Shown one piece after another: positions 20,259 through 30,223 of a stretch of 64,000 nucleotides of DNA. Source of the DNA: Austropuccinia psidii (Eukaryota; Basidiomycota; Pucciniomycetes; Pucciniales; Sphaerophragmiaceae); NCBI GenBank assembly GCA_023105745.1, contig JALGQZ010000009.1, positions 31,536,107 to 31,600,106 of the forward strand, read 5' to 3'. A model generated the notes under the pieces. The model did no database searches, had not been told where the DNA came from, and saw nothing but the letters and a program-made list of their open reading frames with translations. Numbering within the stretch: the first letter of the stretch is position 1; the number at the start of each line of letters is the position of its first letter. The position numbers and the translations under genes are program-made.

Positions 20259-21275
20259 ATGCCTTACCTCAATATAGAAACCAGGAAACGTATTGTTGGG
20301 ATGCGCCAAGCAGGCCTCGCATTTTGAGCAATTTTGGATTTAGTTGGGATAACACTCTCAACCATCTACAATATGGTTGCCAAATTCCAGATTATTGGCA
20401 CTGTGAGGACCCAAAAAAAAACTGGCCAACCTCCAATCATGACAGAACGAGACCGGCGAGAACTCGACCGTATCATCACTTGAGGTCGTCACTTAACAGT
20501 CGCACAAGTCACTGACCTGATGACTCACCAAGTTTTGACTCGCACAATCCAGCGCGAGATCCACAAATTGGGTAAGCAATCGGAAATTGCTCCCAAAAAA
20601 CCATACCTCTGGCCTCAAGATTTCCAACAGCGCCTTGCCTTTGCCCAAGCCCACCGCCATTGGATTATAAATGATTGGGCCTGGGTTGTTTGGATAGATC
20701 AATCCGCATTTGGACTTGGGAAGAAGGTTGATTGGGTACAAATCTGGAGGATGCCTCAAGAGAAGTGGAAACTTGAGAACCTTTCCGTCAACCATTGATC
20801 GGGTTGTCAAAGCCTCATGGTATGGGGGGCATTTTGTGCGGCGATGCAAGCACCTTTGGTTTTTCTCAATGGGCGAATGACCTTGACCGAGATAGTTCAG
20901 CAAGTCTACCCACCAGGCCTGCTTCCGTTCATAGCCTGGATGGAGCAGGCCCCTTGGATTCATGGTTGCCACCGCCTCCTTTTGATGGTGGACAATGCCC
21001 CCATCTGCATGGCCCGAGCAAGCACAGACTGGCAAAATCGGAACGAGATCCAGAAGCTAGATTGGCCAGCTCATTCACCCTACTTGAATCCCATCAAAAA
21101 TGTATGGAAGACAATGAAGAGTCAAATAAGGAAACTCTACCAACCTCAGAAGGTGGAGCAGCTACGACATGCAATTAATGCTGCATGGACCGATTTCCAT
21201 GTTAACCTCCTCTACTCCATGCCACAATGCATGGCCATGGTTATTGAAATGAATGGAGGTCCACCTTCTTACTAG
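20259..21275 (+). pseudogene. Tc1/mariner transposase, three TGA stops and lost catalytic residue
   Basis: One frame from ATG 20259 gives 338 codons, the usual length for a Tc1 transposase, interrupted only by TGA at 20325, 20481 and 20796. The N-terminus is a paired-type helix-turn-helix (RIVGMRQAGLAF, ILDLVGITLSTIYNMV), then GTVRTQKKTGQPP and a second DNA-binding helix region. The DD34E core follows: Asp147 in VVWIDQSAFGLG, Asp245 in LLMVDNAP, and Lys280 where Glu is required (SPYLNPIKNVW, family form SPDLNPIENLW). Tyr275 also replaces the conserved Asp. At least two of the stops fit CGA-to-TGA changes. An antisense frame at 20493-21035 is a shadow. Confidence 0.92.
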
Positions 21276-21565
21276 GACCTCCATTCATTAGTGGTCAGTT
21301 TTCTTTGCTTCCTCACATTGAAATTACAATCGCTCATTGTATTTTCTCTTTCTCTTGGTTTTTGTAATCTTATCAGGTCTTTCGTGTATTTTTTTTATTT
21401 ATATTTTTTAAAATAACAAATTATACATGCTTGAGTAGTTGTGGCAGCATATATATATGATATTTCAAAAAAAATTTTTGTGTTTGACTTAAAAAAAAGG
21501 CCCCTGAGTGTGAGACATGAACTGCGCAGCAAAAAAAAAATCAGTGCCCTGCCTGTATGCTTTTT

Positions 21566-21591
21566 GTTCACATATAATTGGCAGGGCACTG
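21566..21591 (-). repeat. right terminal inverted repeat of the Tc1 element
   Basis: It ends GGCAGGGCACTG followed by the TA duplication. An inverted copy of its first 12 bases lies 26 bp further in, at 21542-21553, making a hairpin at the element end. Confidence 0.8.
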
Positions 21592-21593
21592 TA

Positions 21594-23498
21594 AGTCTAA
21601 ATTGATGTCCAAACCAATTATTTGGTGTTGAATTGATGTAATACAGGTAAATATACTCGAAGAACTATATTTTATCTTCTTGGAGCTTCTTCTGGTTGTC
21701 ATTGTAAATCCATTGTTTAAACAACTGCATGGGGTGCGGTGTATCTCTTCTAATATGGTGTTAAGGGCTTTTGTTATTACTTCAGTGCAGTGGAAGCACT
21801 TGTGAAACGGAAGTACTGTATAAATGAAGCTTGTTCATTCTGTGCTATCTATTGGGTTAGTTAAAGTTGCCAAGACTAATTTAGGAAGGTTGTAGTCATT
21901 TTTGTATTGTATGTCTCCTCACGCCATCACAGCTATTTAACAATGTTATGTATTTTACTTTTTTTGTTTTAATTTGGGTGTTGTAATCTTCTTAGTGACG
22001 AGAAGTGTGTCTACCATTTCACACAAGGTGGATTTTAAGAGCACACCACATGTAGTGTCATCTAATTATGTTCCTGTTGTCTGAGATGAATTATTTAGCT
22101 TAATTTGCATGGAATTATACTTTGGTGACTCAATTTCATGATTTGTCCATTATTGACTGAAATCACTATGCAGATTGTTTCTGTAATTTCAATTCATCGT
22201 TGCGGTAAACCCCTATAAAATTCATTTCTTGAGAGGCCCACTTCATTCTGAGCTACTCTTCTCTGCACTATCACCGGATCTATATCATTTTCTTCAATTT
22301 ATTTGGAAACTATCTTCATTATATTTCTCAAATTGATAAATTGAATTTAAAGAGGGCTGAAACGGCTATATCAGCGTTAGCACATGATTTTCTTTGATGC
22401 TAATGAATTGAATGTGTCAAATCTCGCATGAGTGCAAGAGTGAAGCTACTTGCTCTAGGCTGCACCCTGATATCTCCAGAGTGGAGTTAGAGTGTTGATA
22501 GGTTGTACCTGCTGAGTCAGAAACCACAAGTCAGCCTCCATAGAGTTTTCCTATAAATACCCCCTCCTTTCTGTTGCCTTCTCTTTCCCCCACTTTTTTA
22601 TTTTTTATTTTTTTTAAAAAAATAAAAATAAAATAAAATAAATAAATAAATAATAAACCCAAGTTAATTTTAAGTCAAAGTATGAGTTAAGCTAGGCTCT
22701 AAAAAAGAACTTAAAATTAAATAAATTAAAATTAATTTAATTTAACTTCAATAAGATATATAGCTAAAGCAATAAGTAACCATAAGCCTATCTATCAATT
22801 TTCTATATAGTTCAAGATAAATTAGTGATTAGAGCTTAAGAATACTGGCTCTATCACTTCCCCCCTTTTTTTTGATTAAAATAAGAAATAAAATAAAATA
22901 GATAAGAAAATAAGAATAGAATGCAAATGAAACAGATCCCTAATATAATTTAAGTTTTCTTTTTTTGTTAGATATCATCTACTGATATAAACTGAACTAA
23001 AACTAATTGTGTTTTTAGTTCTTGTTTTATATATTTTATATTTTTAGAACTAATTATCATTTTTTATTTTTATGTATTTATTCTTTGGTTAAGTAAAAGA
23101 AGAAAGAAAATTATAAAAAGAATCTTCAATATCAAGTAACTTTAGTTTTTATTTCTTCCTTCTAAGCTTAAATCAACTGAAGCTTCTCTCTTTTTTCAAA
23201 AAAATGAATATTGATTATTGTTTTTTTTTGAGAAAAAATAAATATAATTATATATATATAATAAAATCTTAAATATCAGGTAGGCTTATATTTTATTTCT
23301 TTCTTTTAAGCTTATATGACCTGAGGCTAATAGTCTTTTAGGGTGATCATGAAAGGAAAACTAAATAATAATAGTAATAAAGATAAAAATAAAAGCAAAA
23401 TGACAAATAAAAGGAATAAATAATAATAATATCAATGTAAATAGGATGGATTAAAAATTAAAGAATTGGGGACTTAGCAGGCGAGACTTAATTTTTGA
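21594..23498. other. non-coding DNA, possible old LTR fragment and AT-rich repeats
   Basis: No gene. 21.6-22.56 kb is ordinary-looking sequence with two plus-strand TATA-like sites (CCCTATAAAATTC near 22212 and CCTATAAATACCCCC near 22550). The latter, with the pyrimidine-rich DNA after it, resembles an LTR or promoter core, possibly a fragment starting near 22414 (TGTCAAATCTCGC). From 22.59 kb there are T and A runs and AAATA-type low-complexity DNA. Two related segments near 23125-23185 and 23270-23335 share ATATCA(A/G)GTA, TTTTATTTCTT and AAGCTTA, a repeat of about 145 bp. Confidence 0.4.
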
Positions 23499-24185
23499 TT
23501 AATTCCTTTGACCAAGTATTTTCTTCACTAATTCTTGTTTAATAAATACTTCTCCCCTCAATTTCTCTCTTTTGAGACTTTTGAAAAGGCATTCTTGAAA
23601 GAGAGAGCTCCAATCCTCTGTCTTTAATTGAGTTGAACCACCTTTGAGACTGAGGATTGCTGGTATAAGTGGTCCTTCCCAGTGGCAATCCCAGGTGGAA
23701 TTATTAATAATATAGCCTCTTGGGATCTTGGTAATTTTTCCATTCTTCATTTCAAAATCCTGGAGGTTGAACCAGTCTTGGAACTCCCAGGTCCTCAAAA
23801 ATAGTGATTTCCTGAGGTGTTCATCCATGTGGAATATTTCATTCGAGTATTGGTTTCCAAGGTTTCCTTCAATTCCATCCCAGGTCAGTAACTCTAAGAA
23901 TTCATATTCTGTAAGGTTGAATCCAGGTCATTCTTTCCATGGATGAGGAATGACATTTTCTAATGGTGATTTTTCTTTTTCAAAGATATCTTTAAACTCA
24001 ATATATGGAAGGAGTATTGTGGAAATATCAGGGAAGGGTTCTGGTTTTGCTTGTGAGAACCATTCAGGATATTCAATTGCTTCTTGGGGATTATTGTAAC
24101 TGGCCCAGACTTCTTTTCCTTCTATCCAGCTGATAACTGTGTCCAATGACCAGGGAGTTTCATCAAGTAATGGCCATGACTCCAT
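23499..24185 (-). pseudogene. unrecognised ORF X2, one stop, related to X1
   Basis: One frame of 228 codons with a single TGA between 23828 and 23928. It starts MESWPLLDETPWSLDTVISW and ends KKILGQRN. I recognise no domain, signal peptide or membrane segment. It is acidic and Trp-rich. Its middle aligns with X1: ILLPYIEFKDIF against YLPYITFEDIY, PGFNLTEYEFLELL against PGANLNKIQFLELL, and DGIEGNLGNQ against EGIEGNLSNQ. GYIINNSTWD corresponds to GYIFNDEDLW further on. It lies downstream of X1 on the same strand. I infer a duplicated accessory ORF of element H or a relative; a remnant of another element is possible. Confidence 0.5.
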
Positions 24186-24299
24186 TTTGAAGGATTGGGT
24201 TGGTTTGAAAGGGTCAAAAGGTATTAAGATTTGAAAATTTTATCAAGTATATTTATCAGAATAGCTTGAGGGTGGGTTTTTTTTGGATGATATTTTTGG

Positions 24300-24450
24300 G
24301 TTTAAATTTGGATATTCCTCTTTGATAAGGCAGGAGGTCACTTCCTAGTGCTTTTTATAATCTTGGTGAGTGAAATTGGTGATTTTGGTTGCTAAGAGTT
24401 ATTTTTCCTCTTTGATAAGGCAGGAGGTCACTGCCTAGTGACTAATTGAG
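24300..24450. repeat. two copies of a hairpin motif, 94 bp apart
   Basis: TTTGATAAGGCAGGAGGTCA begins near 24320 and again near 24414, each followed by CT(T/G)CCTAGTG. AGGCAG pairs with CTGCCT in the second copy. A third, looser copy (GTTGAGGCAGGAAATCACTT) is near 25412. They resemble the stem motif of the 17-19 kb array in design but not in exact sequence. Confidence 0.55.
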
Positions 24451-24546
24451 TTGAAATCTGACTATTTGATTTGATTTTTGATTTTTAGAGCTGTGATGTG
24501 TCTTTAAGATGGGCCTTGATGGTTTGAAACTGAATTGGTACGTTGA

Positions 24547-24777
24547 TTATTCAACCATTTGATCATTGGTTTTGTCAGAAATCTCCATAATTTCCAGAAA
24601 TTCCTTGATTTCTTGAAGTTTTTGGCTTCTTGATATGGATGTAATATCCTTAAAGTGCCAAAGGTTTTCTTTGTTGATATAAGCATCTTCAGCTTTCATA
24701 ATTGAATATTTATTAATAATTTGGTCTTCTTTTATTAATTCTTCACCATAGGATCCAAGAACTGGTGAATTGGCCAT
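24547..24777 (-). CDS. small hypothetical ORF upstream of X2
   Basis: 76 codons starting MANSPVLGSYGEELIKEDQI, rich in Lys, Glu and Ile, with predicted helical character (LQEIKEFLEIMEISDKTNDQM). I do not recognise it. It lies about 360 bp upstream of X2 on the same strand, with the hairpin motifs between, and could be a remnant of the same element. Chance is also possible at this length. Confidence 0.25.
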   Translation of the reverse strand: MANSPVLGSYGEELIKEDQIINKYSIMKAEDAYINKENLWHFKDITSISRSQKLQEIKEFLEIMEISDKTNDQMVE

Positions 24778-25479
24778 TGTGAGCCTGCAAGCATGTAAAC
24801 CTTTACCTGCTATACAGACCCCAATTACTTTCTTTAAATTTTTGTCTCATTTTCTCTCAATCTTTTTGTATAAATTTTAAATAATTAAAGTCATATTATT
24901 ATAATATGAATTAAATCTTGTTGCTATGACTAATCACTCAATGTGTCATAGTATATGTTCCCACTATGTCATTAATTTTGTTTTTACATTTGCTCCTGTT
25001 ACCTTAGCAAATCTTTCTTCATTCAAAACAGAATTATTTCACATTGTTTTGATTTCAAATTTGTAATTACAACATTTAAAGAGGATTAATTCTCTTTGAA
25101 TTAATCCTCAGAGCTCTTAACCAAATATATTTTTACAATTAAAATTACTTACATTTTATTTTAGAAATATTAGCGCTCTCACCTTTAAAGTGATTAAATT
25201 CACTCTTACCATTTATAGTACTGTTTAAGCTTAAATACCAACAGTACATCATTACAAATCAAGTGACGCGTCTATTACTTCAAATAATAGTATTCCACTG
25301 CTTATTACTTTATTAAATTCCTAATATTTTAGCCTGGAAGCCACAAAAGAGGTGCCAGCTAACAGCCATGGTGAAGATAATTGATTTTTTTTAATGATGA
25401 ATTTCATCTTTGTTGAGGCAGGAAATCACTTCCCTTCAAAAATGAAAATAGAAATAGAAAAGAAACTAATGATACATTT
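24778..25479. other. non-coding spacer with a 12-bp perfect inverted repeat
   Basis: AT-rich, no gene seen. GAGGATTAATTC (25081-25092) and GAATTAATCCTC (25098-25109) form a perfect 12-bp stem with loop TCTTT. The right part holds a hairpin-motif copy near 25412, directly beside the decayed end of X1. Confidence 0.5.
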
Positions 25480-26170
25480 GATGGGTGATACTGATACTGA
25501 TACATTCTTTTGAAAAAAATCTTGATTTTGTTGATTTTATTTTGAGTTGACCTCCCCCAAGTGGGAAAGGTGGGTGTATGTTGAGCAAACTGGGCAAAAT
25601 AAGGTCTTTTAGTACTTCCACAAAGGTATTTCTTTCCACAATTTCTGATTATGATGGAAATTTGGACCACCATAAGTCTTCATCATTGAATATATATCCT
25701 TCTCAAACCCATTTCAGTCTTCCAGTCTGGTATGTTGATCCATTCAATCCAAGGTACCATTGGGCCCAAATTTGATCAGAGTAGAGTCCTCTTCTTGGTA
25801 AAACCCCCATTGAAAATGTTTTATCCCAGAATTGATTTGAGAGGTTTCCTTCAATTCCTTCTTCATTTAATAGCTCTAGGAATTGTATTTTGTTCAAGTT
25901 TGCTCCTGGAAGTTGACATAAATATTTATCTTCACATAAACTTTCTTGAGTTTCATCCCCATAAATGTCTTCAAAGGTAATATAGGGCAAGTAAAGGTAG
26001 ATGTATTCATTTTCTAGGTTTGATTCTGTTTCTTCATCTTCATTGGGAGGTTGCTGAATGAATTCAGGGGTTTCCAGTTGCCATTCATGAGGTTCTTCTT
26101 TGTTGTTCAATGGTCTGTCCAAGAAGTTTATATGGTATGTTTCTTTCAAATTTTTGCCTCTTACTTCCAT
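25480..26170 (-). pseudogene. unrecognised ORF X1 next to the H protease
   Basis: An open 155-codon frame (25703-26170) starts MEVRGKNLKETYHINFLDRP and continues in the same frame past a TGA (EGYIFNDEDLWWSKFPS) and a TAA to about 25480. It is acidic, with EDEETESNLENEYIYLYLPYI in the middle. It starts about 27 bp after the protease frame, so it is probably the next part of the same polyprotein or a separate ORF of element H. It is homologous to X2. No catalytic motif, membrane segment or envelope feature is visible, and I assign no function. Confidence 0.55.
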
Positions 26171-26196
26171 AATTTTGAAGCCTTTTTCTATTTAAT

Positions 26197-26991
26197 TTAT
26201 AATTTCTCCATCTGAAAGCTTGTCATGTTCACTAAATATGACTTTCTTCCTTTTGGGTTTAGTTTTGAAAGGGTTTCCATGTATTTTCGCATTTCCATCC
26301 ACCAAAATCTGGAAGTTTTCTTCATTGTTATCAATTGGCTTGTAAACTGTACTGGGTGATTCTTCTTCAGATGTTGGGTCTTCAAGTTGTCTTTTGAGGC
26401 TGTCTGGCTATTTTTTATTTTGTAAATTTGGCCAAATTCATCACTTTTTGCACATATGGATAACTCTTGGGTCTTCTGGGTTAGATTGATTATGGTATTG
26501 TCTCTTTTTGCATGTTGATACTTCTCTCCTGGGGTATTTCTGACCAATTTTGCCATATTGCAAAAATCCATTCCTCTAGGTGGACCAGTTTGCCATTCAA
26601 GTGCTTGAGGTTTGGATATTGGCATGCATAATCTTCTTCCATCAGGTTCTTGATAGCTCAATATTTCACCTTGCTTGTGAGAAAATTCCAGCCTAATGTT
26701 ATTGTCTGGCAAGAAGGGTCTTCCAAGTACTGTATGGATGGATCCTTTTGAAATGAAAAAGTGTATTTGAGTTTCTTCACCTGAAGCCAAGATGATTGGA
26801 GTAAATTCTGAAAGTGCCACCAATGAAGTAGTATGGCCTCCAATTCCCCTAAGGTTCATGTTTAGTTTTCTTGTTGTGAGTGAGGATTTTATTGCTATTT
26901 CTTCTGGTATAATGTGGAGTTCTGCCCCAGTGTCCACTAATGCTCTGATAGGATATTCTTCCTTTCCAATAAAGATTTGCATAAATCCCAA
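26197..26991 (-). pseudogene. retropepsin-like aspartic protease, element H
   Basis: The domain starts MGFMQIFIGKEEYPIRALVDTG with the intact catalytic VDTGAEL near residue 19. It continues with NLRGIGGHTTSL and ends with VLGRPFLPDNNIRLEF (the hydrophobic-GxxF/L element of retropepsins) and SYQEPDGRRLCMPI. Proteases of this kind cut the Gag-Pol precursor. About 140 codons form the protease. The rest (GPPRGMDFCNM onward) is linker, with a frameshift near 26380 after which the better frame reads ENFQILVDGNAKIHGNP. Unlike A, B and D it keeps DTG. Confidence 0.85.
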
Positions 26992-27499
26992 AGGACAGGC
27001 ATAATGAATCTTGGGCTTTGGTATTTCTTTGAATCAAAATGCTAATAGCCTTTCTTGAAGATCCATTGAATTGGGTGATTTAATTTTCTCCTTGTCTTTT
27101 TCTGATAGTTCCTGTAATTTATGGACAAAATTTGGTGAAATCCTCAAAATTCTTTCAATGGTGAGGTTGATCTTTTGTTGCATAATTTTCTTAATAATTT
27201 TGTCAATTTCCAATTTGGGTTCAACTTGCTACTTTTGAGGTTTTATAAACTTCTTTTCTTCTTTGGAAATTTCTTAATCTTCATTCTTATTGGAAATATT
27301 TTTAATTTCCTCCTCAGGTTGGTCTGGTTTTGGAATACTTGAATTTTGGAATTTGGTACGAATTATGACTCTTTCCTCTTCTTTTTCTTCTTCAATGTAA
27401 GTTCCTGTAATAGCTGCTTTCTTCTTTGGCTCTTGAGTTTGAGCTTATCTTTCCATCCTTTGCTTAGTCTGCCTTAGTCCAATTTGTGATTCAAAGGGG

Positions 27500-27876
27500 T
27501 CATTGGCTGAGGAAATGGTAGGTGGTTTCCAATTTGACCAATCTTCAACATGTGCAATTGAGGTTGATTTATCCTCTGATTTCTTTTCAGTGGGCTTAAC
27601 CTCTTCTTCTGCTTTTGTTTTGACAGTATGTTATTCCATTAAGTTCTTGTTGAGTTCTTCTTGTTCTTTTGCAAAAGCCCTGACTATGTGTTTGACACTT
27701 TCATTCCCTTCCATAGGTACTCTCTGATAGTTGGGAAATAAGTAAGATGCTACGTGAGTTCTGACAATTCTTTTGTCCAAATCTTCAGCAAGTTGAGTGC
27801 ATCTAGTTGCTGAATGGCCTTCTTCCCTGCAGTAAGCACATTTTAATGGTGGTCTTGGAGCCTTTTTAGCTGGTAT
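27500..27876 (-). pseudogene. Gag C-terminus with zinc knuckle, element H
   Basis: The minus strand reads CAYCREEGHSATRC at 27799-27840, a complete CX2CX4HX4C nucleocapsid knuckle. TQLAEDLDKRIVRT, SYLFPNYQRVPMEG and a Lys/Glu-rich tail that leads to the protease follow. One internal stop interrupts the tail near 27630. A stop just upstream, near 27877, separates it from the capsid frame. Confidence 0.75.
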
Positions 27877-28305
27877 TTAAGATTGGCAACTGGATGAAAA
27901 TGGTGGGAAGGGATTCCTTGGCCTGTATGGTTGATTATTTTGACGGAATCTTTGCTCTTGATTATTGTTCCAATTACTTCTTTGTGGATTAACTGCTTCT
28001 GAAAGTGTTTTGACTTGATTTAAAGCTTCTTTAACTGATTCTTTTTCCTCATTTCTTGGTTGAGGCTCTGGTTGTTGAGGATTTTTGAATTTTTGCATGA
28101 GTTCTTTTACTTGTTTTAAAACTTCAACCCAGCTTTCTTCCTCAAATCTTGTTTTCTTTTCTGGAAGTTTTGTTTTGGAAAATTCTTTTTGTTGAATCAG
28201 AACCTTGGCCTCCAAGTCCTGTTCAATGTTTAATTTCAAAATATCCAATCTTGGTACAATGTAGCCTCCATCCAAGGCTTGAACCATAGCTCTGTCTTTA
28301 ATCAT
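27877..28305 (-). pseudogene. Gag linker after capsid, element H
   Basis: 142 codons start MIKDRAMVQALDGGYIVP, continue with LDILKLNIEQDLEAKVLIQQ and a Gln/Asn/Pro-rich basic stretch, and end RPRNPFPPFSSS. This is the region between capsid and zinc knuckle. It is separated from the capsid part by a stop just before 28305. Confidence 0.75.
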
Positions 28306-28311
28306 TTCTTT

Positions 28312-28983
28312 TTAAATTGATTCTTGAACACTAGTGGAAAGGCTGGCCAATATTTCCTTATTATGATTGATTTTGCCTTGGATATATTGATATCTTTTGA
28401 GGTAAGTGATAATTGCTTCATATTCCCCAATGAGTTTTCTGTACTTTGTCATTTTTCTTATTCCACCTTCTTCTTGAGTTTGTGTGAATAAATCAGTGAT
28501 TGAGGATAATCTATATCTTCTTTCAGGTGAGACTGTTCCCCATCTTCTTTTCATATTCACTTTCAATTGATCCAAATCTGCTGTTTCATATCCTGGCATT
28601 CCTTCAATATGGTAGCTGATTTCCTCATCTTTTATCCAAAATGCTATTTGCCTTTCAATGTCTCTTTCACTTGCTCCTTCAATTTCTGAAACATTTTCAG
28701 CTTTCTTGATGAATCTTTCAACATCCTTTCCATGAAACCACAGATTATAGTCCTTGGCTCTGATTTTTACTATTGGAGTAGTATTTATTGGAATTTCTTG
28801 ATGTGATGGAGTTGGAATATGGGAAGAAATGTTGACTCTTCTTGGTAAGGTATTTTGTCTTTGTTCTGTATAAGGTCTTGATGTGGTAATGGGTCTGGGA
28901 TAAGGTGAAGGTAATCCATGTTTCCTGAATTATCTTGGAAGGGTGGTCTGTTCTTCAAGTGGACTATTTTGTGGAGTATAACT
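28312..28983 (-). pseudogene. Gag capsid region, element H
   Basis: The open frame 28312-28599 contains DLDQLKVNMKRRWGTVSPER, YRLSSITDLF, GEYEAIITYLKRYQYIQG and LASLSTSVQESI. Upstream of it the translated codons include LWFHGKDVERFIKKAENVSE and IAFWIKDEEISYHIEG, so the capsid starts near 28.9 kb. The WGTVSPER and FGK/WFxG blocks fit a Ty3-type capsid. It encodes the structural protein of the particle. Confidence 0.7.
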
Positions 28984-29259
28984 TTATGATTTATTTTTTC
29001 CTTCCTTTTTTATTAGTGCTAGTAATTCTCCTTGCATTTCTAGCATCTTCTGCTGAAGTCTCCTTGTTGAAGAAATTTCTTCCTGTCCTTCAACAGTCTC
29101 TTCATTAAGGTTGTCTTCCTGGATTTCTTCAATACTAGCAGGTAATGTTGATGTTGAAGGTTTATCCATTTTTGATTTGTTTATTTCCTCTTTTGAGATT
29201 GATTTATTGAGTTTATTTCTTTCAAGGACATCAAGGGAAAATGTCTCCACAACCTTCAA
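28984..29259 (-). pseudogene. Gag N-terminal region, element H
   Basis: A 91-codon frame, highly charged (SISKEEINKSKMDKPSTS, EEIQEDNLNEETVEGQEE), ends in a helical LQQKMLEMQGELLALIKKEG. No TRSG head is seen. It lies about 260 bp inside the primer-binding site, the expected place for the start of gag. Confidence 0.45.
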
Positions 29260-29519
29260 GTCCCTTTTATTGGTTCTTGGTGTTGCAATTGGGAAATTGG
29301 AATATTTATTTGATTCCTCCCCTGGTTCTGTTTCTTGCTTTGGTGGATAACAGTAATAGTCAGAGTGGGTTGATGATTCAGATTCTTGAGATGATGGTTT
29401 TGGCTGATTTTGATTATTTGACTCCAGTTTTTGTTATAACAATTTTAATCTTGGAGTAGCTGTTTTTTTTGATTGATTGTAATTGAATTAATTTTTAATA
29501 TTGAAATTTGAGGTTTCAA

Positions 29520-29537
29520 GCCACTGTTGGGGCACCA
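29520..29537 (-). promoter_or_regulatory. primer-binding site of element H
   Basis: The minus strand reads TGGTGCCCCAACAGTGGC two bases after the LTR end CCCACA. The spacing equals that in A, B, D and E although the LTR is unrelated. Confidence 0.65.
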
Positions 29538-30223
29538 GATGTGGGAACTCCTCCTCTGTGGAATTAAAATGAGTCAGTACCTGGAGGGGGAAATCACAGG
29601 TAACTAATTTTGAATTGCTAATAACTCCTGTAACCAAGGGTGGCAAGGGTGTATTGCCTTCCCCTCCTAAAATACTGAACAAAATCTTCCTTGGAGCTCA
29701 GAAACCAAAATAAAATTAGTAAGTGGCTTTACAACTGCAGAAGACAAAAGTCAGCAGTCTCAGATCAGACCTATTCAATATATAATATGAAAAATAATGT
29801 TAGTGATTTTGATTAAATTTTGAGATTTTAATGAAATACTTGTCTGTATAATTTTTATTTTTTAGTGAGATTGGGGTGAGTGGTTTCTTCTTGGTGATAA
29901 AACTTTGTTAAGATGAGTTTTTTTTAAGGTGTTCTGGAAAATTTGATGGGTGTTGATAAAGGTAATTTTGTTAATGTAAAGTTATAATAGAGTAAAGAGA
30001 TTTTTTAAAGGTTTGTTATTTTTTAAGAGTGTTTAATAATGAGGTAAAATAGTATTTGTTAGATTTAAGAGGTAAGATTCTTTTATATTGTATTTTTAAA
30101 GGGGTAAGTAATTTCAAGATCTTGATAGATGGTGTTGATTTTACTGGATAAAAGATTGTAATAGAGTTGTAACCCTAATCTTGGGTTCTGGATAATTTAA
30201 CAATATTTTTTTTGATACTAAGA

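Larger units (their letters stand above)
19917..21591 (+). mobile_element. Tc1/mariner DNA transposon (1.68 kb, inactive)
   Basis: Flanked by TA at 19915-19916 and 21592-21593. The left end TAGTGCCCTTCCCAAAG and the right end (reverse complement CAGTGCCCTGCCAATTA) match at 19 of 26 positions through GCGAAC/GTGAAC. Each end also has an inverted subterminal copy of the terminal motif, GGCAGGGCAG at 19946-19955 and CAGTGCCCTGCC at 21542-21553. The body carries one transposase-like frame. It is inserted to the right of the hairpin array. Confidence 0.88.
25480..29539 (-). mobile_element. Ty3/gypsy element H, gag-protease half
   Basis: Right to left on the minus strand: primer-binding site, gag N-terminus, capsid, zinc knuckle, protease, X1. 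This is the 5' half of a gypsy element whose LTR starts at 29540. The RT and integrase do not follow immediately; the matching pol is at 1-2780. Several frameshifts and stops are present. Confidence 0.8.

Noticed and set aside
20493..21035. 180-codon minus-strand frame
   Set aside because: It is antisense to the Tc1 transposase, whose plus-strand frame has clear helix-turn-helix and DD34E motifs. No family feature is seen on the minus side.
25480..26170. X1 as an envelope protein
   Set aside because: It has no signal peptide, no transmembrane segment and no furin-like site. It lies between protease and the expected RT, not after integrase.
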